Origin: Mycobacterium sp. D16Q14
Lineage (GTDB): Bacteria; Actinomycetota; Actinomycetes; Mycobacteriales; Mycobacteriaceae
Direction of reading: 5' to 3'
Length of the DNA stretch: 64,000 nucleotides
NCBI GenBank assembly: GCA_002013415.1
Contig: MAEX01000009.1
Coordinates: 62,001 to 126,000, forward strand
Positions 41,683-51,296 of the stretch are shown piece after piece; the stretch's first letter is position 1; each line of letters begins with the position of its first letter. A program made the translations under genes and the position numbers. Under the pieces are notes generated by a model. That model worked only from the letters and a program-made list of their open reading frames with translations, was not told the DNA's origin and did no database searches.

Positions 41683-41981
41683 GGTGCCGTTCTTTCCCTT
41701 GTCCCACGTGGGTCCTCCAACTGCCCGGACGTCATTCCGGCACCGATTCGAGCGGTAAATCCCGCGCCAAGCCCAGCCGTTATCCGGGTACCGCGCTGCG
41801 GCGGAGGCAATAGCCCAAAGGATGGTTGCGATGGCAGGGCTGCTTGGTTGTTGGGCGCTCCCCCGGGCACTGCTACCGGCACTGCGGGCATCGGTTTTAT
41901 CGGCAGCGGGTCTGCGGCGGCCACCGGCGCCCCGCACAAAGAACATATCAAGACCGTTGCGGCACAGATGAATTTCATCAT
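41679..41981 (-). CDS. Small secreted protein with RGTR motif, coupled to the MspA gene
   Basis: A 100-residue protein with a signal peptide (MMKFICAATVLICSLCGAPVAAA-DP). The mature part is Pro-rich (PLPIKPMPAVPVAVPGG), then PPPQRGTRITAGLGAGFTARIGAGM. Its ATG overlaps the last base of the porin stop codon. The RGTR stretch recurs in the next coupled gene. No family is recognised. Confidence 0.68.
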   Translation of the reverse strand: MMKFICAATVLICSLCGAPVAAADPLPIKPMPAVPVAVPGGAPNNQAALPSQPSFGLLPPPQRGTRITAGLGAGFTARIGAGMTSGQLEDPRGTRERTAP

Positions 41982-42631
41982 CAGATCTTGATCGGGTCGC
42001 CATAGATGGCGAATTCAGTGTGGCCGGTCTCGGTGGACACACGCAGCGAGGCAAAGGATCGGACGGTGACGTCTCCTCCGCAGGCGTCCGCCTTCACATG
42101 GACGTTGTCCAGATCCAGTGCCCCCGTATTGCCCCGCGACAGAACCATATTTCCCAGCGGCAGGTTCACAATGACGCCCGGTTGCACCACAGTTTGCACA
42201 AATCCGCTGACTCCAGCGCTGCCTCCAACTCCCACCGTTTGCAGGGGAAGCACGCCGACGTTCACTGACGGCGCGATACCGGCGGATCCGCCGATCTGCA
42301 ATCCCGATGACACATCGGACTGGCAGCCGAGCTGGTAGCCGATGAGGAAGAGGCTGTCGGTGATGGGGTTGCTACCACCGGTCGCGGTTGCCGTACCCGA
42401 CAGCGTAATGAAGGCCTCACGTGAGTTCGTGGCCGCCGCCAGGTTGGGCACGGAGTTCACACGCTCGTTTTCCAACCGGATCTCCAGATGCCATCCGTCT
42501 CGAGTAGTCCTCGAATATTGCTGCGGCGCCATATCTTTTGGCTCTGCGATGGCCGTGGCGGCATCTGTGAGCCCACACGCAGCCATGAAGAAGCCTGTGC
42601 TTACGAGGCGGGCAATCATGAAATCCGCCAT
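41981..42631 (-). CDS. MspA family porin
   Basis: A 216-residue MspA-type outer-membrane porin subunit. A signal peptide (cleavage after ATAIA) precedes a mature start with the MspA-like TRDGWHLEIRLENERVNSVPNLA. The LIGYQLGCQSDVSSGLQIGGSAG and the VVQPGVIVNLPLGNM loops are typical. MspA octamers form hydrophilic channels for small solutes. Start alternatives are 42631 and the ATG at 42619. Two small secreted proteins follow in a coupled operon. Confidence 0.88.
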   Translation of the reverse strand: MADFMIARLVSTGFFMAACGLTDAATAIAEPKDMAPQQYSRTTRDGWHLEIRLENERVNSVPNLAAATNSREAFITLSGTATATGGSNPITDSLFLIGYQLGCQSDVSSGLQIGGSAGIAPSVNVGVLPLQTVGVGGSAGVSGFVQTVVQPGVIVNLPLGNMVLSRGNTGALDLDNVHVKADACGGDVTVRSFASLRVSTETGHTEFAIYGDPIKI

Positions 42632-42855
42632 TCCATGCGTAGGCGGGATACCACGAGGAGAGGAGAACGAGACACCAGCACATCGTGGTGCACGTTCACA
42701 AACAACGAAGGTTTACAGACAGAGGCAGAAGTCGCCACAAGAATCGGTCCAATCAACAGATACGGAGCCGCCCAGGCACCCCGATAACGGGCGTTGCACG
42801 GCTGGTGAAGGTTTGATACACGCAAGACGGCAGCAATTGCCGACTCACCGGCCCC

Positions 42856-43230
42856 TCAGCGCCGATTGATCCCTAAGAACAGAAGTCGTTGCCACCCAGC
42901 ATTATCCCGGGCATGGGAAAGTAACGCGCTACGCCGCGACATCAACAGGACCAGCAGTGCCGCGCCACCAAGCGCAAAGACCGAGACGGTGAGAGGCAGC
43001 CAAACCGGCTGCACAACCAGCCCGTAGCGAGCGCGGGTAATGGCCATGCCGTGCTGCACCGGTTCCCAATGATGAACCTCGGCAGTGTCATACAACGATA
43101 CCGAGGTCGCCGCATGTACTGAATGCGAACTCTCACCGGGCAACAAGCTAGCGCCCCCGGCGAACAAGCACAGGATTGCCAGCACGACCGCGGAGCACAG
43201 TCGGTATTTGGGCACCCCACGACCTGGCAT
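42856..43230 (-). CDS. Membrane protein of unknown function, two helices
   Basis: A 124-residue protein from the ATG at 43230. An N-terminal hydrophobic segment (LCSAVVLAILCLFAGGASLL), an external loop with several His residues, a second helix (VWLPLTVSVFALGGAALLVLLM) and a basic cytoplasmic tail are seen. No family is recognised. The frame is open further upstream but without signs of coding. Confidence 0.5.
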   Translation of the reverse strand: MPGRGVPKYRLCSAVVLAILCLFAGGASLLPGESSHSVHAATSVSLYDTAEVHHWEPVQHGMAITRARYGLVVQPVWLPLTVSVFALGGAALLVLLMSRRSALLSHARDNAGWQRLLFLGINRR

Positions 43231-43343
43231 GTCAACGATGGTACCAGGCAAATTTTCGCAGCTCCGGGCTCCAGACCCGCCTTTACCGAAACACCTTCTG
43301 CCACAGTTGTTTCTGCCGCCACAAGCAGATTGAGGCGTATGCG

Positions 43344-43529
43344 TCAGCAGTACGGAGGCGTAATTCGACGATTGTGTTCTTCGGCGGCCGTGTAGGCCCA
43401 GATCATGCCGCCGATCCAAGTGAAGAGCCATAGGATCCACGCGAGACCAGCCGAGAGAAACCCGAGTATGAAGATCATGAAGTTGACCCCGAGCATGATC
43501 AGTCCACCACTGACCGTCGAATAGAGCAT
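43344..43529 (-). CDS. Small membrane protein, 61 residues
   Basis: Two closely spaced hydrophobic segments (MIFILGFLSAGLAWILWLF; WIGGMIWAYTAA) and a short polar tail. The pattern resembles the small superinfection-immunity/TM2-like membrane proteins, but the match is weak. Starts at 43529, 43496 or 43478 are all possible, with no clear ribosome-binding site. Confidence 0.45.
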   Translation of the reverse strand: MLYSTVSGGLIMLGVNFMIFILGFLSAGLAWILWLFTWIGGMIWAYTAAEEHNRRITPPYC

Positions 43530-43639
43530 CCCAAGTGGCCCGAAGAGAACGAGAGCACGATCGCTACACCCGAACTCTTCCGTGGGATCGCTGGGTTGTA
43601 GATCGCGATGTTGACTGCCCGCGGCGGGTAAGGCGGCCC

Positions 43640-44992
43640 CTACGTCGCCCGTGACACAAATCTGGCGACCGCCTGAGGGTGCGCTGCCGGATGCGTGTGC
43701 AGGTACGAGGCGTGGATGCGGCCATCCCCCGCCACCACGCCCTCACGACGGATATCGTCGGGGGTGCTCCAGGCCCAGGCGCAATGCCTAGCGTCGTCGT
43801 GATAGTCGACCGTGGTGCGATGAAACTCGTGCCCGCTCAACCGTTCTCCCTCATCGAACAGGACGGAGCCGGTGATAGCCACCGCGTCCCGGTATCCGAG
43901 GGAAAGTGAGTCGGTGAAGCGCGCATGCGCGTCGATCACCCCACACATCGGCGCGCCATCAAGGTCGTTACACAGGTAGGTGAGCCCCGCGCATTCGGCG
44001 TGAATCGGCCCCGGCATGTCACGAACCTGCTGGCGTAGTGACTCATTGGATGACAGGTCGGCGGCGAACTGCTCCGGAAATCCACCCGGCAGCACCAAGG
44101 CGGCGGTCTCCTCGGGCAAGGCGTCCCGTCGCGGGTCGAATTCAGCCACCACCGCACCCGCGGCGGTCAACAACTCGCGATGTTCGGCGTAGCCAAAGGT
44201 AAACGCCGAGCCGGTGGCCAACGCCACCACGGGCTCCCCGGCCACCCGGGTGCCGATGGCGTCCGCCGGATCCCACGCGGGGCCCGGCACATCACTGCGG
44301 GCGGCGGCGACAATCGCGGGTATGTCCACATGCGCGCCAACCAGTTGTGTCATGGCCTCGATCGCGTCACGTGCTGCCTGGCCATGTTCGATAGCCGTCA
44401 CCAATCCCAAATGTCTTGACGGGACCGATATCTCCTCGGAACGAGGCAACGCCCCGAGCACGGAAAGTCCGGCACGGTCGGCTGCCGCCGTGAGGATCTC
44501 CCGGTGCCGCGCCGATCCGACGCGGTTCAGAATCACCCCGGCGATCCTGATCCCCGCCTCGGCGGCATGCGCCACAAAACCATGCAGGAGCGCAGCCATG
44601 CTCTGGCTGTATCCCCTCGCGTCGACCACCAGCACCACCGGCGCCCCGAGTAAGGCTGCGATCTGGGCCGTGGAACCCATCGCGTCGCCGATCCGGCCGT
44701 CGAAAAGACCCATCACCCCTTCGACGACCGCGATATCCGCATCCCGACAGCCGTGACCGAACAGTGGCCCGATGAGATCGCTGCCCACGAGCACACTGTC
44801 GAGGTTGCGGCCCGGCTTACCGGTCGCGAGACTGTGATATCCGGGATCGATGTAATCCGGCCCCACCTTGAACGACGCAACCCGGTGCCCCGCACGCCGC
44901 AGCGCGCCCATCAAACCCGTTGCCACCGTAGTCTTTCCGCTGCCCGATGCGGGCGCGGCGATCACGATCGCGGGAACGTTAACGGACACCAC
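43640..44992 (-). CDS. cobB: Cobyrinate a,c-diamide synthase
   Basis: A 450-residue CobB. The N-terminal P-loop synthetase domain has APASGSGKTTVATGLMGALRR and VEGVMGLFDG; the C-terminal glutamine amidotransferase-like domain has LPGGFPEQFAADLS and AECAGLTYL, the Cys being the amidase nucleophile. It uses ATP and glutamine to amidate cobyrinate. It is downstream of cobO in the order chelatase-cobO-cobB, as in Rv2850c-Rv2848c. Confidence 0.93.
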   Translation of the reverse strand: MVSVNVPAIVIAAPASGSGKTTVATGLMGALRRAGHRVASFKVGPDYIDPGYHSLATGKPGRNLDSVLVGSDLIGPLFGHGCRDADIAVVEGVMGLFDGRIGDAMGSTAQIAALLGAPVVLVVDARGYSQSMAALLHGFVAHAAEAGIRIAGVILNRVGSARHREILTAAADRAGLSVLGALPRSEEISVPSRHLGLVTAIEHGQAARDAIEAMTQLVGAHVDIPAIVAAARSDVPGPAWDPADAIGTRVAGEPVVALATGSAFTFGYAEHRELLTAAGAVVAEFDPRRDALPEETAALVLPGGFPEQFAADLSSNESLRQQVRDMPGPIHAECAGLTYLCNDLDGAPMCGVIDAHARFTDSLSLGYRDAVAITGSVLFDEGERLSGHEFHRTTVDYHDDARHCAWAWSTPDDIRREGVVAGDGRIHASYLHTHPAAHPQAVARFVSRAT

Positions 44993-45006
44993 GCACTACC
45001 AACCGA

Positions 45007-45621
45007 TTACCACTCGATGCCGCGTTGACCCTTGCGGCCCTGATCCATCGGATGCTTGACCTTCGTCATCTCGGTGACCAAGTCGGCGGCATCCAGAAGC
45101 TGTTGAGGTGCATCGCGTCCGGTGATCACGACATGCTGCATGCCGGGGCGATTCCGCAGCACCGAGACCACCTCGTCGACGTCGACCCAGCCCCACTTGA
45201 GCGGGTAGGTGAATTCATCGAGCACGTAGAAGCCGTGCTCCTCGGCGGCCAGTCGCCGGGCAATCTCGGCCCATCCGGCGGCGGCATCGGCAGCGTGGTC
45301 GGTTTCGGTGCCCGCCCGACGCGACCAGGACCAGCCCGACCCCATCTTATGCCACTGCACCGAGCCGCCGATCCCGTGCTCATCGTGCAGCTTGGCGAGC
45401 TCGCCAAAAACCGACTCCTCACCCACTCGCCACTTTGCACTCTTGACGAACTGGAACACAGCGACATCCGCACCGTGATGCCAGGCGCGCAGCGCCATGC
45501 CAAAGGCAGCGGTGGACTTGCCTTTTCCGGCCCCGGTATGCACCGCGAGTACCGGGGCATTGCGACGCGTTTTCGTGGTGAGCCCGTCTTCTGGCACCAC
45601 CAGCGGTTGTCCCTGCGGCAT
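45007..45621 (-). CDS. cobO: Cob(I)alamin adenosyltransferase (CobO/BtuR type)
   Basis: A 204-residue enzyme with the P-loop VHTGAGKGKSTAAFGMALRAWHHG near residue 30, and YVLDEFTYPLKWGW and VVITGRDAPQQLLDAADLVTEM. It adds the 5'-deoxyadenosyl group to the corrinoid cobalt. It lies between the chelatase gene and cobB on the same strand with short gaps. Confidence 0.94.
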   Translation of the reverse strand: MPQGQPLVVPEDGLTTKTRRNAPVLAVHTGAGKGKSTAAFGMALRAWHHGADVAVFQFVKSAKWRVGEESVFGELAKLHDEHGIGGSVQWHKMGSGWSWSRRAGTETDHAADAAAGWAEIARRLAAEEHGFYVLDEFTYPLKWGWVDVDEVVSVLRNRPGMQHVVITGRDAPQQLLDAADLVTEMTKVKHPMDQGRKGQRGIEW

Positions 45622-45639
45622 TGAGCCTCCTCCGCTATC

Positions 45640-47520
45640 TCACGCAGCTGCAGTGGCGCCGCGGACCACACCGGCGAGCCGGTCGGCATTCAGGTGGTCC
45701 AGCTGGATCACCGGTGCATCAAGCTGTTGCGCCAGCGTGACCGCCAGATCCATTCTCACAAAAGATGTCTCGCAATCGACCACCACGCAAGCGACCTGTT
45801 CGGCGCGCAGCATCCCCGCGGCGCGACGAGTCCGCCCCAAGGGGTCCGGACCACCGGTAGCGCGTCCGTCGGTGAGCACCACCACGAGCGCGCGGCGATG
45901 CGGATCACGGCCACGCTCACGGGAGACGAGATCGCGTGCCGCCAAAAGTCCTTGTGCCAGCGGCGTTTTACCGCCGGTATCGAACTGTTGCAGCTTGCGC
46001 CCCGCGATATGCGTCGAACTTGTCGGCGCCAATAGCATCGCCGCTTCCTGACCGCGGAAGGTAATGACCGCAACCTTGTCGCGCCGCTGATAAGCATCTC
46101 GCAGCAGCGACAAGGTGGCTCCGCTGACCGCCGACATCTTCTGGCGTGCCGCCATCGAGCCGGAGGCGTCGACCACGAAAATCACCAGATTGCCTTCGCG
46201 CCCTTCCCTGATCGCCCACTGCACATCTGAGAGCACCGGTTTGGGTAGCCTGCCGGGTTCGGTCACCCGGCTCGCCGCGGACATCAGCGTTCCGATCACG
46301 TGCACCCCGAATCCCCCATCGGCGATCGGCGCGATCACCTTTCCGGTGCGGTTGCGCGCCGCGGAACGTCGTCCCGGGGCGCCCATGCCAACACCCGGCA
46401 CCCGAAAGGTCTTGGCGCGAAATGTCGCCGAGGGCGCCGGGCTCGGCCGGGTCGGCGCAGGCATCGACGCTGACTCCTGTTGTGAATCATCAGCTTTGGC
46501 CGGATTCGGCGAAGGTTCGGGTGCGCCACCACCGGGGCCATCCGGATCGGGGTCTGGATCGTCTCCGCCGGGATCCTGATCCTGCGTCGGCGCGCTATCG
46601 CGCATCGCCTGGTCGAGCTGCTCCTGATCCAGGCCCGGCTCGTCGAACGGGTCTCGCCGCCGGCGGTGCGGCAGCGCCAGCTCGGCGGCCACCCGGATAT
46701 CGGGCTCCCCGACCACCTCGGCACCACGCCATGCGGCATGGGCGACGGCAGCACGAGCCACCACCAGATCGGCGCGCATCCCATCCACATCGAAGGCCGC
46801 GCACAGGGCGGCAATGCGCAGTAATTCGGCATCGGGCAAGGTGACCCGGGGCAGCAACTGCCGGGCATCGGCAATCCGTGCCGCCAACTCGGCCTCCTCG
46901 GAGGCGTAACGGGAGACGAACCCTGCGGGATCTGCCTCATAGGCAAGTCGTCTACGGATGACCTCGGCCCGCACCGACACCTCCCGGGAGGCGTGTACAT
47001 CCACCGCGAATCCGAAGCGATCCAGCAGCTGCGGCCGCAGCTCCCCCTCCTCAGGGTTCATGGTGCCGATCAGCACGAATCGTGCGTCGTAGGAATGGGA
47101 TACACCATCACGTTCCACATGCACCCGACCCATCGCCGCCGCATCGAGGATCACGTCAACCAGATGGTCGTGCAGCAGATTGACCTCGTCCACGTACAGC
47201 ACGCCTCCGTTGGCCCGTGCCAAAAGCCCTGGGGAAAATGCGTGTTCGCCGTCGCGCAGCACCTTCTGTAGGTCGAGGGATCCAACGACCCGATCTTCGG
47301 TCGCACCGATCGGGAGTTCCACCAGGCGTGCGCCGTCGACAGAACTCAGCACGGAGGTCAGGGCGCGCACCGCCGTCGACTTGGCCGTGCCCTTCTCTCC
47401 GCGGATGAGCACTCCGCCAATATCGGGGCGCACCGCAGAGAGCACGAGCGCCAACCGCAGCTGGTCGTGCCCCACGACCGCGCTGAGCGGGTATCCGGGA
47501 ATGCCTGTGGCGCTGGTCAT
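45640..47520 (-). CDS. Chelatase subunit, ChlI-ChlD fusion (AAA+ plus VWA)
   Basis: A 626-residue protein. The AAA+ domain has [19 protein letters not shown] (Walker A) and [16 protein letters not shown] (Walker B). A Pro/Asp-rich linker spans about residues 300-360, and the VWA domain has the MIDAS motif [13 protein letters not shown]. This matches Rv2850c. Such fusions power metal insertion into tetrapyrroles. As mycobacteria lack chlorophyll, the cobalamin neighbours suggest a cobaltochelatase role with CobN, which is inference. Confidence 0.9.
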   Translation of the reverse strand: MTSATGIPGYPLSAVVGHDQLRLALVLSAVRPDIGGVLIRGEKGTAKSTAVRALTSVLSSVDGARLVELPIGATEDRVVGSLDLQKVLRDGEHAFSPGLLARANGGVLYVDEVNLLHDHLVDVILDAAAMGRVHVERDGVSHSYDARFVLIGTMNPEEGELRPQLLDRFGFAVDVHASREVSVRAEVIRRRLAYEADPAGFVSRYASEEAELAARIADARQLLPRVTLPDAELLRIAALCAAFDVDGMRADLVVARAAVAHAAWRGAEVVGEPDIRVAAELALPHRRRRDPFDEPGLDQEQLDQAMRDSAPTQDQDPGGDDPDPDPDGPGGGAPEPSPNPAKADDSQQESASMPAPTRPSPAPSATFRAKTFRVPGVGMGAPGRRSAARNRTGKVIAPIADGGFGVHVIGTLMSAASRVTEPGRLPKPVLSDVQWAIREGREGNLVIFVVDASGSMAARQKMSAVSGATLSLLRDAYQRRDKVAVITFRGQEAAMLLAPTSSTHIAGRKLQQFDTGGKTPLAQGLLAARDLVSRERGRDPHRRALVVVLTDGRATGGPDPLGRTRRAAGMLRAEQVACVVVDCETSFVRMDLAVTLAQQLDAPVIQLDHLNADRLAGVVRGATAAA

Positions 47521-47981
47521 TTCCCGGCAATCCAGGTCATGGGCACGTGCGGTATCCCGTCCTCGAAAAATTCGTCACCGGAGACCACAAATCCCAGCTT
47601 GCCATACATGTCTCCCAGGTGGGCCTGTGCATTCAGTCGACAGCGTGCACCACCGATCTCGGTCAGCACGGCACGGACCAATCGCGCCGCATGCCCACGG
47701 CCCCGTTCGGCGGCCGCCGTACATACCCGGCCGATCCAGAACCCCGAACCCTCCGGATCCGCGAGTACCCGCAGACCACTGACGACGTCGTCGTTCTCGT
47801 TCTTGACCCAAAAGTGCCGGGTCTCTGGCTCGAGATCCCGACCGTCGAGGTCTTGGTAGGCACAGTTCTGGCCGACGATGAACGCCTCGGCGCGCAACCG
47901 CAGCAGTCCGTACAGCGTCGAGGTGTCCAGGTCAGCGGACCAGGACCACCCTGGTGGTGCTGGTACGGCCGGCGGCGTCAC
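47517..47981 (-). CDS. GNAT acetyltransferase, ElaA-like
   Basis: About 154 residues from the GTG at 47981, which overlaps the mqo stop as GTGA. The acetyl-CoA site is visible as [22 protein letters not shown], and [21 protein letters not shown] is the ElaA-type opening. It matches the Rv2851c position. The substrate is unknown. Its stop overlaps the start of the chelatase gene. Confidence 0.83.
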   Translation of the reverse strand: MTPPAVPAPPGWSWSADLDTSTLYGLLRLRAEAFIVGQNCAYQDLDGRDLEPETRHFWVKNENDDVVSGLRVLADPEGSGFWIGRVCTAAAERGRGHAARLVRAVLTEIGGARCRLNAQAHLGDMYGKLGFVVSGDEFFEDGIPHVPMTWIAGK

Positions 47982-49462
47982 TGCTCCAGGCCGAGAACCT
48001 GTGTGCCCCAGTCCCATACCTCACCGAATAGTGAGGGTTCGTCCGACAGGCTGATACCCAGCGACGGGATCATTTCCTTGAGCTTGGGCATCCAGTTGGC
48101 GAACCGGTCCGGGAAGCACCGCTGCATGACGTCGAGCATGGCCGGCACCGCGGTAGAAGCACCCGGCGAGGCGCCGAGCAGACCGGCGATGCTGCCGTCG
48201 GCCGAATTGAGCACCATGGTGCCGAATTCGAGCGCACCGCCCTTGCCCTTGGCCGGTCGAATGACCTGTACGCGCTGGCCGGCGGTGATCAGCTCCCAAT
48301 CGGAACGCTGTGCCTTGGGCGCGAATTCGCGCAGCATGTCGATGCGGTCATCCGGAGTGAGCCGCAGCTGACTCAACAGGAAGGTCGCGAGCTTGAACTC
48401 GGTGAGACCAACGCCGATCATCGATGCAAGGTTGTTGGGCTTCACCGACGCGGGCAGGTCGGTGACCTTGCCCATCTTGAGGAACTTGGGCGACCATCCG
48501 GCGAACGGCCCGAACAGCAGCCATTCCTTTCCGTTGATCACCCGGGTGTCCAAGTGCGGCGCCGACATCGGCGGCGCGCCGAGCGGCGGGAAGCCGTACA
48601 CCTTGGCCTTGTGCCCCTCGGTGAGGTCGATGTTGTTGGTGCGCAGGAAGGCACCGCTCACCGGGAATCCGCCGAAGCCCTTGGCTTCCGGGATGCCGGC
48701 CTTCTGCAGTAGACCCAGCGCGCCGCCACCGGCGCCGACGAACACGAACTTGGCCTTGAGCTTGCGCTTCTCGCCGGTGCGTCCGTTGACCAGCTTGAGG
48801 ATCCATCCGCCGTCGCGTTCGCGGCTGATGTTGCGAACCTCGGTGCCAAAGATCGCGCTGGTGCCGCTGCGAACACCGAAACCGACCAACTGCTTTGACA
48901 GCTCACCGAAGTCGACGTCGGTGCCGTCCTGGCTCCAGTTCAACCCCACCGGGTCGGAGAAATCGCGTCCGGCCGCCATCAACGGCAGTCGGCGCGCGAA
49001 TTCGTCGTCGTCGTTGATGAACTCCATCTTCGCGAACAGCGGGTTACCGACCAGGGCGTCGTGGCGCTTACGCAGGAACTCGACCTTGTCGGCTCCGTGC
49101 ACATAGCTCACGTGCGGGACGGGGTTGAGGAACCCGCGGACGTCGGGCAGCACACCGTTCTCGACGGCGTACGCCCAAAACTGGCGCGATACCTGGAACT
49201 GCTCGTTGACCGTGATGGCCTTCGTGATGTCGATCGAGCCGTCCGCCTTCTGCGGCGTGTAGTTGAGCTCGCAGAGCGCCGAGTGACCGGTACCGGCGTT
49301 GTTCCACGGGTCGCTGCTTTCACTCGCGGCCGCATCGAGGCGTTCGATCAAGGTGATCGACAGGTCCGGTTCGACCAACCGCAGCAAGGCGCTGAGCGTC
49401 GCGCTCATGATCCCCGACCCAATCAGGGCAACGTCTGTCTGCTCCACCTGCGCGTTTGACAC
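47978..49462 (-). CDS. mqo: Malate:quinone oxidoreductase
   Basis: About 494 residues from a GTG at 49462 (AAAGGACA upstream); the longer frame is not homologous. The FAD site [19 protein letters not shown] and family blocks ([43 protein letters not shown]) are clear. This membrane-bound TCA enzyme oxidises malate to oxaloacetate and reduces menaquinone. It corresponds to Rv2852c. Confidence 0.95.
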   Translation of the reverse strand: MSNAQVEQTDVALIGSGIMSATLSALLRLVEPDLSITLIERLDAAASESSDPWNNAGTGHSALCELNYTPQKADGSIDITKAITVNEQFQVSRQFWAYAVENGVLPDVRGFLNPVPHVSYVHGADKVEFLRKRHDALVGNPLFAKMEFINDDDEFARRLPLMAAGRDFSDPVGLNWSQDGTDVDFGELSKQLVGFGVRSGTSAIFGTEVRNISRERDGGWILKLVNGRTGEKRKLKAKFVFVGAGGGALGLLQKAGIPEAKGFGGFPVSGAFLRTNNIDLTEGHKAKVYGFPPLGAPPMSAPHLDTRVINGKEWLLFGPFAGWSPKFLKMGKVTDLPASVKPNNLASMIGVGLTEFKLATFLLSQLRLTPDDRIDMLREFAPKAQRSDWELITAGQRVQVIRPAKGKGGALEFGTMVLNSADGSIAGLLGASPGASTAVPAMLDVMQRCFPDRFANWMPKLKEMIPSLGISLSDEPSLFGEVWDWGTQVLGLEQ

Positions 49463-49569
49463 CGGTTCACTGTCCTTTTCGAATCTGATGGAGTGGCAAC
49501 GCTTCGCCACTACCCGGGAGTACACACAGGTTATCGCGCGGGTAATTCCGTCATTCCTTCAACTAGGCT

Positions 49570-50559
49570 ATGCCCGTGACATGGGAATCCGATGTCCTCG
49601 ATGGCTACCTTCGTCAGACCATTGAACTGGGCATTGACCCTGACGGCGAAGGTGTAATTACCGCCACACTGGTGCGCCCTGAAACTCAGCCGGATACCGG
49701 ACGCGCCGTGCTCATGGTGCACGGATATACCGACTACTTCTTCCATACCGAGCTTGCCGAGCATTTCCTGGCTCGCGGCTATCGCTTCTTCGCGCTCGAT
49801 TTGCGCAAATGCGGGCGTTCTCGGCGCGTTCACCAGACCCCGCACTACATCAGCGATCTGTCGCTCTACGACGCTGAACTCAACGCCGCGGTGAACATCA
49901 TCACCGGAGAGGCCGGGGGGCAGAGCACGGGCGCACCACTGCTCGTCTACGGACACTCCGCCGGCGGTCTCATCGTCTCGCTGTGGCTCAACCGTCTACG
50001 GGTTATCGATGGCCTGGGCGATATCGCGGGACTCATCCTCAACAGCCCCTGGCTGGATCTTCAGGGCCGCCCCTTTCTCCGCAGCGGCGGCACCACCGCG
50101 GCCGTCAAAGCGATTTCGCGGTTCCGTGCTAAACAAGCGATCCCACTACCGCACGAGGGCGCGTATGGCGCCAGCCTGCACAAGGACTTTCACGGAGAGT
50201 TCGACTACAACCTGGAGTGGAAACCGGTCGGCGGGTTCCCGGTACGGTTCGGGTGGATCAGTGCCATCCGGCATGGACATGCCGAGCTGCACCGCGGCCT
50301 GGACGTCGGCGTGCCCAACCTGATCCTGCGCTCGGATCGCAGCCTCCCCGGAGACGTCGACCCCGCGGCCGCGCTCCACGGCGATGCGGTCCTGGATGTT
50401 CAGCAGATTGCGCGCTGGGCGGGATGCATCGGCAACTATCAACGCATCATCCCGATCCCCGATGCCAAACATGATGTGTTCCTGTCGGTGACGGAGCCAC
50501 GCGTCCGGGCGTACCACGTACTGAATTCCTGGCTGGACTGGCACGAGGCGGGCAGCTAA
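49570..50559 (+). CDS. Alpha/beta hydrolase, Rv2854-like
   Basis: A 329-residue serine hydrolase. The oxyanion region VLMVHGYTDYFFHTELAEHF and the nucleophile elbow YGHSAGG (Ser near residue 137) are present; an Asp in LRSDRSLPGDVD and His in DAKHDVFLS may complete the triad. No signal peptide is seen. It belongs to the serine aminopeptidase S33/monoglyceride-lipase-like group. The substrate is unknown. Confidence 0.87.
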   Translation: MPVTWESDVLDGYLRQTIELGIDPDGEGVITATLVRPETQPDTGRAVLMVHGYTDYFFHTELAEHFLARGYRFFALDLRKCGRSRRVHQTPHYISDLSLYDAELNAAVNIITGEAGGQSTGAPLLVYGHSAGGLIVSLWLNRLRVIDGLGDIAGLILNSPWLDLQGRPFLRSGGTTAAVKAISRFRAKQAIPLPHEGAYGASLHKDFHGEFDYNLEWKPVGGFPVRFGWISAIRHGHAELHRGLDVGVPNLILRSDRSLPGDVDPAAALHGDAVLDVQQIARWAGCIGNYQRIIPIPDAKHDVFLSVTEPRVRAYHVLNSWLDWHEAGS

Positions 50560-50560
50560 C

Positions 50561-51187
50561 TCACCATGAGCTGCTGCGCAGCACCACCTCGGCGGCCAGC
50601 TCCGGAGTGAGGTCACGAGTCGCCGACCGGCGTCCCATCAGTTCGACAATCCGATAGTCGCCGTACACGAAGCGCTGGCTGGCGCGGGCGATGGCCCGAG
50701 TGGCGTCCGAGGTGACCAACACCGTGGTGTTGATCTCCACCGGCGGGCAGTGCTTGTCGCGGACCAGCCCGGCACGGTCCGCCACCCGCGGATGTCCACG
50801 GTCGATCGCCACCAGGCCGATAAACCTGTCAAGTTTGCTGGCCGCCAGATCCCAGGCCAGTTCGCCGCCCGCACGGTCCCCCACCAGGAGCGCCACCTTG
50901 ACACCGATGTCGTCGAGCACTCCCGTGATGGCCTTGGCATGGAGATGGGGATCGTGTCCGATCACCGCGGTACGTAGCCCCGCGGTGTGCAGCCGCTCGC
51001 ACACCGAGCGATAACTGAGCGCGAAGTGGCCGGCCGCGGCCAGCATGACGACGGTGGTTCCCTTATCGGGCCCCGACACATTGACCTGCACCGTTCGGCC
51101 GTCAATCGTGACGACCTGATGCAACTCACCGTCGCGCGCAGGCGGGGGCCCCGGGCGCGGGCGACGAAGCTCAGGCGTCGGACTCAT
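50561..51187 (-). CDS. Alpha/beta hydrolase-like protein without the usual nucleophile
   Basis: A 208-residue protein. The elbow that should read G-x-S-x-G is GDRAG (ALLVGDRAGGELAW), so the serine is absent. The rest of the fold is recognisable (VVMLAAAGHFALSYRSVCERL). It may be a binding protein or use another mechanism. The start at 51187 overlaps the TGA of an 11-codon leader ORF, the same arrangement as at proS. Confidence 0.75.
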   Translation of the reverse strand: MSPTPELRRPRPGPPPARDGELHQVVTIDGRTVQVNVSGPDKGTTVVMLAAAGHFALSYRSVCERLHTAGLRTAVIGHDPHLHAKAITGVLDDIGVKVALLVGDRAGGELAWDLAASKLDRFIGLVAIDRGHPRVADRAGLVRDKHCPPVEINTTVLVTSDATRAIARASQRFVYGDYRIVELMGRRSATRDLTPELAAEVVLRSSSW

Positions 51188-51219
51188 GGATGAGCCGCTT
51201 GCGCGAAGACCTTGGGCAT
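51184..51219 (-). CDS. Eleven-residue leader ORF overlapping the hydrolase-like gene start
   Basis: ATG at 51219 reads M-P-K-V-F-A-Q-A-A-H-P and stops at TGA, overlapping the next ATG as ATGA. It shares V-F-A-x-x-A-H-x-stop with the proS leader. On the minus strand a TACCGT (TANNNT) sits six bases before its ATG, so a leaderless start is plausible. Confidence 0.5.
   Translation of the reverse strand: MPKVFAQAAHP
51191..51211. repeat. Third copy of the leader-ORF DNA element
   Basis: Eighteen of 21 bases match the two proS copies. It ends three bases before a start codon, exactly as the proximal proS copy does. See the entries at 18113 and 18120. Confidence 0.7.
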
Positions 51220-51296
51220 GGGCGCACGGTACCTGAGTACGACCGATCCGGTTGGGCTTTTAACCAGCCCTTTCAGGAAACTTTCGCCCGGACCCG

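Noticed and set aside
43564..43746. 60-codon minus-strand frame at the end of cobB
   Set aside because: It overlaps cobB in another frame and has no coding features.
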